From JACVRW01 sp963751105 (GTDB lineage: Bacteria; Actinomycetota; Thermoleophilia; Solirubrobacterales; Thermoleophilaceae): DNA of 64,000 nt. The number at the start of each line of letters is the position of its first letter. Position 1 is the first letter of the stretch. Shown piece by piece: positions 16,237 to 25,557 of the stretch. The stretch lies in NCBI GenBank assembly GCA_963751105.1, contig CAVVTG010000001.1, positions 620,001-684,000 of the forward strand, in the 5' to 3' direction. The notes below the pieces were generated by a model. It had not been told where the DNA came from. It saw only the letters and a program-made list of their open reading frames with translations, and ran no database searches. Position numbers and translations under genes: made by a program.

Positions 16237-17300
16237 AGGATCTGCACGTCCGCGTTGTCGCCCACCACGAAGCGGTACGCCTTGGGCAGCGCCGGCCCGC
16301 GGCAGATCGAGACGTTGCGGCCGATCAGGCTGGCCTCGATGCGGTACTCGAGGTCCGCGATGTGCGAGCCCGACAGGACGATCGAGTGCTCGAGCTCGGC
16401 TCGCTCGATCACCACGTTGTCGCCCACGGCGGTATACGGCCCGATGTAGGCGTCCTTGATCCGGGTGCCGTTGCCGATGATGGCGGGCCCACGGACGGTG
16501 GCTCCCTCGAGCACCGCGCCTTGCTCGATCACCACACGCCCCTCCACGCGGCTCTGGCTGAGCTCACCCTCCACCCGCTCGGGCAGTTCGTCGAGGATCA
16601 GCCGGTTGGCCTCCAGCATGTCCTGCACCTGTCCCGTGTCCTTCCACCAGCCCTGGACGATGTGCGGGTCCACGCGCGAGCCGCCGTCGACGAGGGTCTG
16701 AATGGCGTCGGTGATCTCGAGCTCGTTGCGCCAGGACGGCTCGATCGCGCGAGCGGCCTCGAAGATCGCCGAGGTGAACATGTAGACCCCGACGAGGGCG
16801 AGGTCGGACTTGGGCTCGGTGGGCTTCTCCACCAGCCGGGACACCCGCCCGTCGCCGTTGAGCTCGGCCACGCCGTAGGACTCCGGGTCGGGCACCGGGG
16901 TGAGGAGGATGAGGGCGTCCGGCTCCTCTGCGCGGAAGGTGTCCACCAGCGCCACGATGCCGTCGCGCAGGAGGTTGTCGCCGAGGTACATGACGAACGG
17001 GTCGTCGCCCAGGTAGGGCTCGGCGGTGAGCACGGCGTGAGCGAGCCCGAGCGGAGCGTCCTGCTCGATGTACTCGATCGAGATGCCGAACCGCGAGCCG
17101 TCGCCGGCCGCCTCGCGGATCTCGGCGCCGGTCTCCGGCGCGATGATTATCCCCACCTCCTCGATGCCCGCCTCCGCCATCGCCTCGATGCCGTAGAACA
17201 GGACCGGCTTGTTGGCCACCGGCACGAGTTGCTTGGCGCTCGTGTGAGTGAGAGGGCGAAGGCGAGTGCCCTTACCGCCGGAGAGGATCAAGCCCTTCAT
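16233..17300 (-). CDS. rmlA: glucose-1-phosphate thymidylyltransferase, long form
   Basis: 355 aa. The nucleotidyltransferase N-terminus shows GGKGTRLRPLTHTSAKQL and PVANKPVLFYGIEAMAEAGI; the YLGDNLL segment holds the metal-binding Asp. A C-terminal left-handed beta-helix (VIEQGAVLEGATVRGPAIIG and similar hexapeptides) makes it the long StrD/RmlA2-like form rather than the ~290 aa RmlA. It makes dTDP-glucose from dTTP and glucose-1-phosphate. The ATG overlaps the upstream PPOX stop as TGATG. Confidence 0.92.
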   Translation of the reverse strand: MKGLILSGGKGTRLRPLTHTSAKQLVPVANKPVLFYGIEAMAEAGIEEVGIIIAPETGAEIREAAGDGSRFGISIEYIEQDAPLGLAHAVLTAEPYLGDDPFVMYLGDNLLRDGIVALVDTFRAEEPDALILLTPVPDPESYGVAELNGDGRVSRLVEKPTEPKSDLALVGVYMFTSAIFEAARAIEPSWRNELEITDAIQTLVDGGSRVDPHIVQGWWKDTGQVQDMLEANRLILDELPERVEGELSQSRVEGRVVIEQGAVLEGATVRGPAIIGNGTRIKDAYIGPYTAVGDNVVIERAELEHSIVLSGSHIADLEYRIEASLIGRNVSICRGPALPKAYRFVVGDNADVQIL

Positions 17301-17761
17301 CAGTAGGCCCCCGCCAGCTTGCGATGGTCCCAGCTGACCACGCGAGAGGGAACGAAGGTGAGGCCCACGCGCTTCTGCGCCTGCTGAGCCACCATGGCGC
17401 GCACCTCCGCGCCAAGATCGCCCGCGTAGCGCGCGAAGAGGTCCAGGCCGTACCGCTCGACCGCCGACGGATCGCGGTCCATCTGCACGTCGCACTCGAA
17501 CATCACGCCGCGCAGCTCGTGGTACTGCACGCCGTCCTCGATACCGATCGTGGCCCTCGGATCGCGCTCCAGGTTCTTCGTCTTCTGCGATTTTGCGTAG
17601 GTCCAGCCGCGCAATCTCGTGCCTTCGTTGACAAACCAGAGCGGCACGAGATGAGGCAGGCCGCGAGGGCCGACCGTGGCGCACTGCATGACCATCTGCT
17701 CGGCGAGAAAGGCGTCGAGCTCAGCGTCCGACATCTCGATCTGCTCTCGGCGCGAAGGCAT
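17300..17761 (-). CDS. pyridoxamine 5'-phosphate oxidase-family protein
   Basis: 153 aa split-barrel flavin-binding protein of the PPOX class. Characteristic pieces are MQCATVGPRGLPHLVPLWFV, the KSQKTKNLERDPRATIGIED strand pair and VSWDHRKLAG at the end. Actinobacterial members often bind F420 or FMN, but the cofactor cannot be assigned here. Start placed at ATG 17761 (MPSRREQIEMSDAEL), since residues before it are not family-like. First gene of the unit that continues into rmlA; a functional link to deoxysugar synthesis is not evident. Confidence 0.82.
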   Translation of the reverse strand: MPSRREQIEMSDAELDAFLAEQMVMQCATVGPRGLPHLVPLWFVNEGTRLRGWTYAKSQKTKNLERDPRATIGIEDGVQYHELRGVMFECDVQMDRDPSAVERYGLDLFARYAGDLGAEVRAMVAQQAQKRVGLTFVPSRVVSWDHRKLAGAY

Positions 17762-17807
17762 TGGGTCGCGCAGCGTATCCACCGCATCGTTTTCCGGATC
17801 TCTGGGT

Positions 17808-17834
17808 AATGGTTCGATGTTTTGACCAACCATT
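17808..17834. promoter_or_regulatory. inverted repeat between PPOX and carboxypeptidase genes
   Basis: Perfect 7-base arms AATGGTT and AACCATT separated by 13 bases, in an AT-richer patch of the divergent intergenic region and ending 14 bases before the small leader frame. Dimeric-repressor spacing fits an operator serving one or both genes. The regulator is not identifiable from the window. Confidence 0.4.
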
Positions 17835-17847
17835 GGGGGGAGACCTG

Positions 17848-17868
17848 ATGATCGAGGTATCCACGTGA
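17848..17868 (+). other. six-codon leader frame coupled to the carboxypeptidase
   Basis: ATG ATC GAG GTA TCC ACG TGA, preceded by a very strong GGGGGGAG ribosome-binding site. Its TGA overlaps the GTG start of the M14 gene (GTGA). This looks like a translational-coupling leader; alternatively the strong site may simply be misplaced relative to the annotated GTG. Confidence 0.4.
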
Positions 17869-20328
17869 TCGCGGCACGAGGGCGGGGCGGTCTGCTCGCC
17901 ATCACCGCGCTGGCGTGCGTGCTGTCGGCGCTGTTCGCCGGTTCCGCCGCCGCCGCCAACAAGACCACCGTCACGGCGTCGAAGGCCGTTGCCAAGGCCT
18001 GTCACACCAAGTTTGTCGGCAATCGTGCGCGCACCGATGTAGTGCGCTCGAGGTCGACCGCCGAGGGGCTGTTGCGTGTCCGTCTCAAGGGACGCGGCGA
18101 CTGGGACCTCGGCGTTTTCGACGCCAAGACCAAGCGCTCGGTGGCCGGATCGGCCGCCCTGCGCGGCAACGAGCTGGCCGAGGGCTTCGTCACGAAGGGC
18201 CAGCGTCTGCTGATCCAGGCCTGCCGCTTCGGAGGTAAGGCCGACAACGCCCGGGTGTCGGTGAACTACCTCGCCACCCCGCCGCCGAGCACGAGCGGCC
18301 CGGCGCAGGTGGTGGACGTGTCCACGCCCACCCGCGCGGACAAGGAGCGCCTCCAGCGGCTCGGCCTCGACCTGACCGAGCACGGTGACGCCGACTCCCT
18401 CGAGGTCGTGCTCTACGGCGCCGAGGACGCCGCCGTGCTGCGGCGCAACAAGTTCCGCTACACGGTGGAGATCGCGGATCTGGCCAAGCGAAACGAGGCC
18501 AACCGCCGTGCCGACCGGCGCTATCAGGCGCGTGTGGCTCAGGTCGGCAGCCAGCTGCCGAGCGGTCGCACGACCTATCGCCGTCTACCCGACTACGAGT
18601 TCGAGCTGAAGCTGCTGGCCAACCGCTACAGCGACCTGGTCAAGCCGATCACGCTCGACTACCGGACGCATCTCGGCCGTGACGTGATGGGGATCGAGAT
18701 CGCCACGGATCCGTACAACACCCGCGACGGCAAGCCCATCTTCCTGAACATGGGCGTGCATCACGCGCGGGAATGGCCTTCGTCCGAGCACGCGCTCGAG
18801 TGGGCCTACGACCTCCTGACCAACTACGGCCAGGAGCGGCGGACCACCCGGCTGGTGAGGGACACCCGCAACATCGTCGTCCCGATCGTCAACCCGGACG
18901 GGTTCAACATCTCCCGCGAGGCGCCGGACTTCCCGCCGGCGACCGAGTTCGGGCGCTTCTCGTACGAGATGAAGCGCAAGAACTGCTGGCCCGACCCGGA
19001 CGCGACCGGGCCGTGCAACGCCAGTTCGCGCGGGAGCCTGCTCGGGGTCGACCCCAACCGCAACTACGGCGGCTTCTGGGGCGGCGCGGGTGCCAGCACC
19101 GATCCGGACGACAACACGTTCCGCGGAACGATGCCGTTCTCGGAGCCCGAGACGCAGAACATCCGCGATCTCCACTCCGAGCGGCAGATCACCAACCTCA
19201 TCTCGAACCACACGTACTCGAACCTCGTGCTGCGCCCGCCGGGCGTGGCCGATACCGGCTTCCCGCTGGAGGAGCCGCTGCTGCGAGGGCTCGGTGCGGA
19301 GATGACCAGCCACAACAACTACGCCAACGATCCGAGCTTCGAGCTCTACGACACCACAGGCGCGACGGAGGACTGGACGTTCTGGACCGCCGGCGGCCTC
19401 GGCTACACGTTCGAAATCGGGCCGAATCGAGTTCCACCCGCCGTACCAGACCGGCGTGGTGGCCGAGTACCTCGGTCTGGCTCCCGCGGCCGGCGCCGGC
19501 CAGGGCGGCAACCGCGAGGCCTACTACGAGATGCTCGAGGCCACGGCCAACTCCCGTTACCACTCGCTGGTCACGGGCCGCGCCCCGGAGGGGGTGAACC
19601 TGAAGGTCAAGAAGAGCTTCATGACCGCCACCTCCCCGGTGTGGAACGACGACTTCGGCAACGACATCGGCAACCCGATGCTGTTCCCGGATTCGCTGGA
19701 GAGCTACTACCGGTCAGAGGGTGGCCGCTTCCAGTGGCACATGAACCCGTCGACGCGGCCGGTGGTGGCCGGGCGCTCCGGACGGGACGCCACCGGTCCG
19801 CCGCAGGCTCAGATCACCCTGCCCAACCCGGCCGGCCAGCCCGTGGAGAACACGGGCTACCCGGACGGCGCCTACGAGGCCGTTCCGTTCACGGTTCAGG
19901 GTCCGCCCGCCGTGGACAACGGCCGGCTGACGGTGCACATCGAGTGGACCAACCCGGACACCGACTGGGACCTGTACATCGTCGACGCCGCGGGCGAGGT
20001 AGTCACCTCATCCGCCTCGTTCGGCGACACGACCGAGGACGCGGTGTTGTTCGATCCGCCTCCGGGTCAGTACACGGCCCACGTGGTCAACTACGACCAG
20101 GTCGACGGGCAGCCGTACGACGACTGGTCGAACGGCTACGCGGCCTTCCAGAGCCCGCAGCCGACGGTGATCGGGCCGCAGGAGGCCTGGCAGCTGAGCT
20201 GCGAGGACGCGGACGGTCGGGTGCTGGCCACCCGCAACCTCGTGGTCGACCGCGGCGATCGAGTGAACATCGGTCGCTTCTGCGGTGGAGCCATGGCGGC
20301 CAAGGTCAGCGCCAAGCGCAGCCGCTAG
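17865..20328 (+). pseudogene. secreted M14 zinc carboxypeptidase, one frameshift
   Basis: Signal peptide (AITALACVLSALFAGSAAAA), a propeptide-like region, then an M14 domain: metal ligands in HHARE, substrate-binding NPDGFN and VDPNRNY, third ligand in SNHTYSN, and catalytic Glu in YTFEIG. Shortly after that Glu the frame breaks: deleting one base near 19427 (AATCGAG to AACGAG) restores EFHPPYQTGVVAEYLGLAPA and a further ~300 aa ending at 20328, including a beta-sandwich pre-peptidase-like domain (VDNGRLTVHIEWTNPDTDWD). The repaired protein would be 820 aa. Only one base is involved, so it is probably a sequence error over an intact gene. Confidence 0.87.
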
Positions 20329-20353
20329 ACGGAAACCGACAGAAGCTGGACTG

Positions 20354-20379
20354 GACGCGCCGCCTTCGGGCGGCGCGTC
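20354..20379. terminator. UUCG-loop hairpin between convergent genes
   Basis: An 11-pair perfect stem (GACGCGCCGCC / GGCGGCGCGTC) closed by a TTCG tetraloop, 26 bases after the carboxypeptidase stop and 23 bases beyond the pafBC stop. There is no clear U-tract, as often in high-GC actinobacteria. Placement suggests a bidirectional terminator. Confidence 0.8.
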
Positions 20380-20401
20380 TCGTCTGGTACCGCGGACGCG
20401 C

Positions 20402-22438
20402 TCAGCGCTTGACCACGCCGGCCAGCGCCTCGGCGGCGTCCAGCACGGCCTGGCGGGCCTCCTCGGGCTCGAGCACGACGGCGTCGCCGCCCTCCTTGAG
20501 GATCTCCCGGGCCAGCCATTCGTGTGAGGCATAGCCGCGCTCGACGATCACCGAGCCGTCGGCCATCTCCTCGACCACGCGACGGTCCTCGCGCGCCCAG
20601 CGCGCGCGCTCGGGTGAGATCCACACCCGGGCGATCGCCGAGGAGGGCACCTCTCCGGTGGACAGCCAGCCGTGGAGATCGGGCTCGACGCCCGGGCGCG
20701 GATCGAAGCTCTCGTCCAGCACAGTGGCCTCGCGCACCCGGTCGAGGCGGTAGGAGCGCGGCTTGTCCTTCTCGAGGTCCCAGGAGTGGATGTACCAGCC
20801 CTCCTGGCCGTTGACGAGCTTGTAGGGCTCGACCACCCGCTCGATGAACTCGTCCTCGTTCTCCTTGTAGTAGTCGATGCGCAGCAGCCGCCGGGCGATG
20901 ATCGCCTCCGACACCACGCGCGCCACCTGGGAGTCGTCGCCCTTCGCCGTGGTGATCTGGAGGCCCTCCTCGGCGGGATCCTGACCGAGCGCATCCACGA
21001 TCTTCTGGCGGGCGGAGTTGAGCGAGCCCTCGGGCAGGTGCTCGCCGATCAGGTCGATCGCCGCCACGAGCGCCTTGGCCTCGAGCGGGAGCAGCCGCGC
21101 CGGCCGGGCGAAGTTGTCGCCGTAGGGCTCGGGATCGACCTCGATCTGGTCGCCCTGGATCTCGGCGTAGAGCACGTAGGAGCCGCCGCCGAAGTTGACG
21201 ACGTTCAGCACGTCCACGTCCTGGCGCAGCTCCTGATCGGAGATCTGAAGCGTCTCGCCCAGCTCGCTGACGTCGAGCTTGCGGCCCTCGCGGGCGGCAT
21301 CGATCAGGAGCCCGGCGAGGGTTACCAGCCGGGCGAAGCGCTCCGGGCGGATCGGCGACTCGTGGCCCTCGTCGTCGTCCTCCTCCTCGGCGCGACGGCG
21401 CTTCGAGGCGCGCTTGCCCAGTTCGGGCGGCTGGGCGTGGCGCTCGATCACGAGCTCGAGCCGCTCCCGAGCCTCCGCCGCCAGCTCGTCCGGGCCCTCG
21501 ATGCTCGCCTGATCCTCGAGCCCGAGCAGCCAGGACACCATCTGACGCGAGTCCGCGTAGTCGGTCTCGAAGATGACGCCGCCGTCGGTCTCTGACACCT
21601 CCCCGGCGTGGCCGAAGTGCCGCAGGGCCAGCCAGTCGATGCGCTCGGAGAGGCGGATGCGCGCGCGACCGATCGTGTCCCCGAGCTGCCAGTCGGTGCG
21701 GGTGGCGTAGATGCGCGGGTCGAACTCCTCCGGGCGATTGAAGTCGTGCTCGGCCTTGGAGGAGTAGCCGACCTTGCCGCGGATGCGCGAAACCCGGAAC
21801 ACCCTCATGTCCTCGCGCTCGTGCGAGTAGCCGATCAGGTAGAACTGCCCGCCGCGGTAGAGCAGGTGGTAGGGGTCGACCTTGCGGCGCTCCTCGGCGT
21901 CCCGGCCGATCGTGTAGTACTCGAACAGGATCGTCTTGCGGCGGAAGATCGCGGTCTCCACCTTGGACAGCCGCTGCGACAGCCCGCGGCCGCCCGCCCC
22001 GGCGGTCACGGCGAGCGCGACGCTGCGCTGCTCGGGTGCGTCGAGCGGGGAGGGCTTGCCCCAGGACAGCTGCTGCAGGGCCAGGCGCAGCGGCTCGGCG
22101 TAGGCAAACTCGCCGTCGAGCAGCTGCAGCGACATCCGCAGCGCGCCGAGCTCCTCGTCGGTGAACTCGACCGCGGGCAGGTAGAAGTTCTCGGGCGGCA
22201 GCGAGTAGTTCTCGGCCTCGTAGTAGCCCTCCGCCGGCTTGTCGACCTTGAGGTGGATGCCGAGCGAGTCGAGCTCCGCGCGGTCGGCGTAGAAGCGACG
22301 GGCGAACGCCTCGTCGTTCATCTGCGAGTAGCCCTCCACGTCCTGCTTGATCTCGAGGGCAGACACGGGCCGTCGCTCCGCCATCAGGAACGAGATCAGG
22401 CTGAGCTGACGGATGAGCTTCTCTGTGTCCTTGGCCAT
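20402..22438 (-). CDS. pafBC: fused PafB-PafC WYL-domain transcription activator
   Basis: 678 aa made of two homologous halves. Each has an N-terminal winged helix (EKLIRQLSLISFLMAERRPVS; ERFARLVTLAGLLIDAAREG) and a WYL domain (FYLIGYSHEREDMRVFRVSRI; WYIHSWDLEKDKPRSYRLDRV), joined by an acidic Arg/Glu linker around 345-370. In mycobacteria PafB and PafC are separate proteins that together activate most SOS-independent DNA-damage genes; a natural fusion keeps the two halves stoichiometric. The presence of lhr, nei and udgB nearby fits a damage response. ATG start at 22438. Confidence 0.9.
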   Translation of the reverse strand: MAKDTEKLIRQLSLISFLMAERRPVSALEIKQDVEGYSQMNDEAFARRFYADRAELDSLGIHLKVDKPAEGYYEAENYSLPPENFYLPAVEFTDEELGALRMSLQLLDGEFAYAEPLRLALQQLSWGKPSPLDAPEQRSVALAVTAGAGGRGLSQRLSKVETAIFRRKTILFEYYTIGRDAEERRKVDPYHLLYRGGQFYLIGYSHEREDMRVFRVSRIRGKVGYSSKAEHDFNRPEEFDPRIYATRTDWQLGDTIGRARIRLSERIDWLALRHFGHAGEVSETDGGVIFETDYADSRQMVSWLLGLEDQASIEGPDELAAEARERLELVIERHAQPPELGKRASKRRRAEEEDDDEGHESPIRPERFARLVTLAGLLIDAAREGRKLDVSELGETLQISDQELRQDVDVLNVVNFGGGSYVLYAEIQGDQIEVDPEPYGDNFARPARLLPLEAKALVAAIDLIGEHLPEGSLNSARQKIVDALGQDPAEEGLQITTAKGDDSQVARVVSEAIIARRLLRIDYYKENEDEFIERVVEPYKLVNGQEGWYIHSWDLEKDKPRSYRLDRVREATVLDESFDPRPGVEPDLHGWLSTGEVPSSAIARVWISPERARWAREDRRVVEEMADGSVIVERGYASHEWLAREILKEGGDAVVLEPEEARQAVLDAAEALAGVVKR

Positions 22439-22519
22439 GGATTCACGAGGATAAGCGGGAAACCTGGCCGTCGCGCCCCTTTGCCGGTTGGCGCCCGCTA
22501 TTTACGGGGTTTGACCTGC

Positions 22520-23512
22520 TCAGGCCGCGCGATTGGCGCGCGGCGCGAAGTAGGCCGAGGTGGAGATCCCGCGGTCGAACTCCGACCAGCGGGCGCCGTC
22601 GGCCAGCGCCTTCTCGATCCGGTCGAAGCTCCCCAGGTTGCCGCCCAGGTTGTCGATGAAGTGGACGAGCGTGGCCTCACGCGTGCACGGCACCACGGGG
22701 CTGCCGTGCTCGAGCTTGCCGTGGTGGCTGAGGATGATGTGCAGCAGGGACTCGGCATCCTCGGCCGGGAAGCCGGCGATCTCCTCGATCGCGCGGCGCA
22801 CGGTGTAGTAGCCGAGCGGGATCTCGCCGAGCAGCTTGCCGGCGTCGGTGAGCTCGATGGCGCCGTTGCGCGACGCGTAGGCCTCGACCTTGCCGATGTC
22901 GTGAAGCAGCGCTCCGGTGACCGCCACGTCGCGGTCGATGCCCGGGAAGGTGGCGGCCAGCGCGCTCACGCCCTGCGCCACCGAGAGGCAATGCTCGAGC
23001 AGCCCGTGACGGTAGGCCTGGTGGTAGTACTTGGCCGCGGGGGCCTCGTGGTAGATGCGGCCGGTGTCGGTGGAGGGACCGATCAGCCGGGCCAGCAGCT
23101 GGCGCAGATGGGGGCGCTGGATCGTGCCCGCGAGCTCGCGCAGATCGGCGGCCATCTGCTCGTACGGGATCGGCGGACCCTCGGTGAGGTCGGCGAGGTC
23201 GTATTCGCCCTCCATCGCTCCGCGCAGCCGCTTGACCGTGAGCGTGGCCCCGTAGCGCTCGTCCACGGTGTAGCGGCCGAGCACCCGGACGACCGAGCCG
23301 CTCGGGCAGAGCGGGGCGAGCACCTCGACCTCGTCCCAGACCACGGCCTCGACGCTGCCGGTGAGGTCTCCGAGCTGGAGCTTGATGAAGCTCTCGCCGT
23401 TGCGCTTCTGGCGCTGGGAGTGGCTTCGCACGACGAAGATGGAGTCCACCTCCTGGCCGTTCGCGAGGTCGCGAACGAAGCACCGGGAGGGGATGAGGGT
23501 GGGCTGGTCCAT
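22520..23512 (-). CDS. YhaM-like 3'-5' exoribonuclease (OB-fold plus HD domain)
   Basis: About 330 aa. The N-terminal OB-fold (IKLQLGDLTGSVEAVVWDEV) is followed by an HD phosphohydrolase domain with HGLLEHCLSVA, the HD pair in GALLHDIGKVEA, and a later His pair in IILSHHGKLEHGSP. This architecture is that of YhaM, a metal-dependent 3'-5' exonuclease. The start is uncertain: ATG 23512 (MDQPTLIPSR) begins at the fold, whereas ATG 23584, with AGGA upstream, would add 24 nondescript residues. Confidence 0.85.
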   Translation of the reverse strand: MDQPTLIPSRCFVRDLANGQEVDSIFVVRSHSQRQKRNGESFIKLQLGDLTGSVEAVVWDEVEVLAPLCPSGSVVRVLGRYTVDERYGATLTVKRLRGAMEGEYDLADLTEGPPIPYEQMAADLRELAGTIQRPHLRQLLARLIGPSTDTGRIYHEAPAAKYYHQAYRHGLLEHCLSVAQGVSALAATFPGIDRDVAVTGALLHDIGKVEAYASRNGAIELTDAGKLLGEIPLGYYTVRRAIEEIAGFPAEDAESLLHIILSHHGKLEHGSPVVPCTREATLVHFIDNLGGNLGSFDRIEKALADGARWSEFDRGISTSAYFAPRANRAA

Positions 23513-23592
23513 CGGGAACTCGAAGGTAGACCTGGACTCGGACGGGATAGCCTGCACGCAGATGGAGTCGCCCCCCACCATCATTTCCTGAC

Positions 23593-24258
23593 ATGGGCGT
23601 GCTGGTGACCGGTGGCACCGGGGCCCTCGGCAGCGCCGTCGTGAGGGAGCTGCTGGACGCCGGCTACGCCTGCACGGTCACCTGGATCGTCGAGCGCGAG
23701 CGCGACCGGGCACGGGACGAGTTCGGCGGACGAGCCATGCTCGTGGAGGCCGACGTGTCCGACGGCGCTGCCGCCGCCGAGGCGGTCAGGCAGGTCGAGG
23801 ACCTGGAGGCGGTGGTCAACCTCGTGGGCGGGTTCGACTCCGGCCCGCTCGTGCACGAGACCGAGGCCGACGACTTCTTTCGCATGCACAGCCTGAACCT
23901 CGCGCCCGCGTTCCACCTGGCCCACGCCGCGATGCCGCGGCTGATCGAGCGCGGCGGCGGCGCCTTCGTGGGCGTCTCGGCCCAGGCCGCGCTCAAGCCG
24001 TTCCCGGGAGCCGCCGGCTACGTGAGCGCGAAGGCCGCCGTGCTCGCGTTCGTGCAGGCTCTCGACGCGGAGTACAAGTCCCACGGGATTCGCTGCAACG
24101 CGATCCTGCCGAGCGTGATCGACACGCCCGCCAACCGCGAGGCGATGCCGGACGCCGACTGGTCGAAGTGGGTCCAGCCGGCGGAGATCGCCAAGGTCGT
24201 GCGCTTCCTCGTCTCCGACGACTCGAAGCCCACCACCGGCGCGGCCGTTCCGGTCTAG
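23593..24258 (+). CDS. short-chain dehydrogenase/reductase
   Basis: 221 aa classical SDR. N-terminal cofactor motif TGGTGALGS, NLVGGF in place of the usual NNAG, active-site Ser in VGVSAQAALK, Tyr/Lys in YVSAK, and C-terminal PSVIDTPANREAMPDADWSK. The substrate is unknown. Divergent from the YhaM-like gene with only a few bases between the possible starts. It ends in a CTAG shared with the convergent EcsC-like gene. Confidence 0.9.
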   Translation: MGVLVTGGTGALGSAVVRELLDAGYACTVTWIVERERDRARDEFGGRAMLVEADVSDGAAAAEAVRQVEDLEAVVNLVGGFDSGPLVHETEADDFFRMHSLNLAPAFHLAHAAMPRLIERGGGAFVGVSAQAALKPFPGAAGYVSAKAAVLAFVQALDAEYKSHGIRCNAILPSVIDTPANREAMPDADWSKWVQPAEIAKVVRFLVSDDSKPTTGAAVPV

Positions 24259-24926
24259 CCGCCGCGCCCGCCGTAGTACTCGAGCGTGACGCGCCCCAGC
24301 TTCTTGGTGACCCCGGCGTTCTGGAGAGCCCCCAGTGGCGCGCCGATCAGCGGCACGTAGCGGCCGGCGTAGCGGCGGGCGAGCCGCTTGGCCAGGTACT
24401 TGGCCAGGCGCATGTGGAGGGCGTCCGTGTTGCGGCTGGAGATCGCCTTCTCCACCGCGGCCTGCGCGAGGCGCTTGCCCACGCCGTCGAGTGCCGCGCG
24501 CGCCTCCGCAGGCGTCTCGTAGAGCCCCTGCAGCGCCAGATACTCCGCCGGCCGCATGGGGTGGCTGGGGTCGTAGCCGTGGGCGGCGGCGATGTAGAAG
24601 ACCATGCGGCTCTGGATCCAGAGCAGCGCGACCACGTCGGGTGCGAGGGTGAACACCCCGCCCAGGCCGAGCGCCCCGCCCTCGAGTCGCGCGAGGCGCA
24701 CGTGCTTTCGGTAGGCCACCTTGGCCAGGTGCTCCGGCGTGTGCCCCGGTCCCGCGATGCGCACCCACTCCTCGGCCTGCGGCGCGAAGCGCTCGGCGGC
24801 GGCAAGGGCGATGTACTCCGGCGCTCGGTCGGGTTCGGCCAGGATCCGGTTCCAGAGCGACTGGGGCGGGCGCCCGATGTGCTCGATGTGCTCGTCGCCG
24901 GGGGCGATGGTCTCGGTGTCGGTCAA
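24255..24926 (-). CDS. EcsC-family protein
   Basis: 223 aa resembling the EcsC family: an amphipathic N-terminal part, Gly-rich hydrophobic segment LEGGALGLGGVFTLAPDVVALLWIQSRMVFYIAAAHGYDP, and C-terminal basic helix region ending in GAPLGALQNAGVTKKLGR. EcsC proteins are peripheral or membrane-associated with ill-defined roles. The hydrophobic central part suggests membrane contact. Divergent from the ferritin-like gene and convergent with the SDR through a shared CTAG. Confidence 0.75.
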   Translation of the reverse strand: MTDTETIAPGDEHIEHIGRPPQSLWNRILAEPDRAPEYIALAAAERFAPQAEEWVRIAGPGHTPEHLAKVAYRKHVRLARLEGGALGLGGVFTLAPDVVALLWIQSRMVFYIAAAHGYDPSHPMRPAEYLALQGLYETPAEARAALDGVGKRLAQAAVEKAISSRNTDALHMRLAKYLAKRLARRYAGRYVPLIGAPLGALQNAGVTKKLGRVTLEYYGGRGG

Positions 24927-25044
24927 CTGGGCCTTTTCGGAGTCATGGGGTGGCGTAGCCTTTTCAGGTGCAGGTCGGTTGTGCGGATTGCCCGGCGGGC
25001 GGCCGGGTAATCACAAGGTTGACCCATCGAAAGGTAGGAGACCC

Positions 25045-25557
25045 ATGGCTACCCAGACTTCACCTCGACACGGCATCCTGAGCGACGAGCTCACTGAGCA
25101 GCGCGAGCAGCTCATCGAGATGCTCACCAAGGCGTACTGGATGGAGATCGAGACGGTGATGAGCTACATCGCCAACTCGATCAACCCCGACGGCGTGCGC
25201 GCCCAGGAGATCATCGAGTCCCTGGAAGAAGACATCATGGAGGAGCTGGGTCACGCCCGTCAGTTCGGCGAGCGCATCAAGGAGCTCTACGGCGTGGTGC
25301 CGGGCTCGCTCGACTTCAACGCCGAGCAGTCCTTCCTCCAGCCTCCGGGAGAGCAGACCGACATCGTCCACGTGATCAAGGGCGTGATCGAGGCCGAGGG
25401 CGGGGCGATCGAGCACTACAACCAGGTCATCGAGTTCTGCGAGGGCAAGGACCCGGTGACGCAGGACATGGTCATCGCGATCCTCCACGACGAGGAGGGC
25501 CACCGGCGTCTGTTCGAGGGCTTCCTGCGCGAGTACGCGTTGGAGGGGCTCGCCTAG
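25045..25557 (+). CDS. ferritin-like diiron protein
   Basis: 170 aa four-helix bundle of the ferritin/rubrerythrin superfamily. Metal-ligand candidates occur in pairs as expected: Glu in YWMEIETVMSYI, ExxH in EELGHARQF, Glu and His in EAEGGAIEHYNQ, and ExxH in DEEGHRRLF. It may store iron or act as an oxidase; the peptide is shorter than some ferritins but the ligand set appears complete. Start ATG 25045 has AAGGTAGGAG upstream. It shares its CTAG stop with the convergent DUF4396 gene. Confidence 0.85.
   Translation: MATQTSPRHGILSDELTEQREQLIEMLTKAYWMEIETVMSYIANSINPDGVRAQEIIESLEEDIMEELGHARQFGERIKELYGVVPGSLDFNAEQSFLQPPGEQTDIVHVIKGVIEAEGGAIEHYNQVIEFCEGKDPVTQDMVIAILHDEEGHRRLFEGFLREYALEGLA

Noticed and set aside
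16362..17306. 314-codon open frame on the plus strand
   Set aside because: Antisense to rmlA, which has clear motifs over its whole length.
19420..19435. Programmed frameshifting in the carboxypeptidase
   Set aside because: No slippery heptamer, stimulatory structure or in-frame stop at the site, and the same one-base pattern recurs in unrelated genes; error is simpler.
20354..20379. Hairpin as a small-RNA or attenuator element
   Set aside because: It lies between two convergent stops with nothing downstream to regulate; a terminator is enough.
21608..23608. 666-codon open frame on the plus strand
   Set aside because: Runs antisense through pafBC and the YhaM-like gene; a by-product of high GC.
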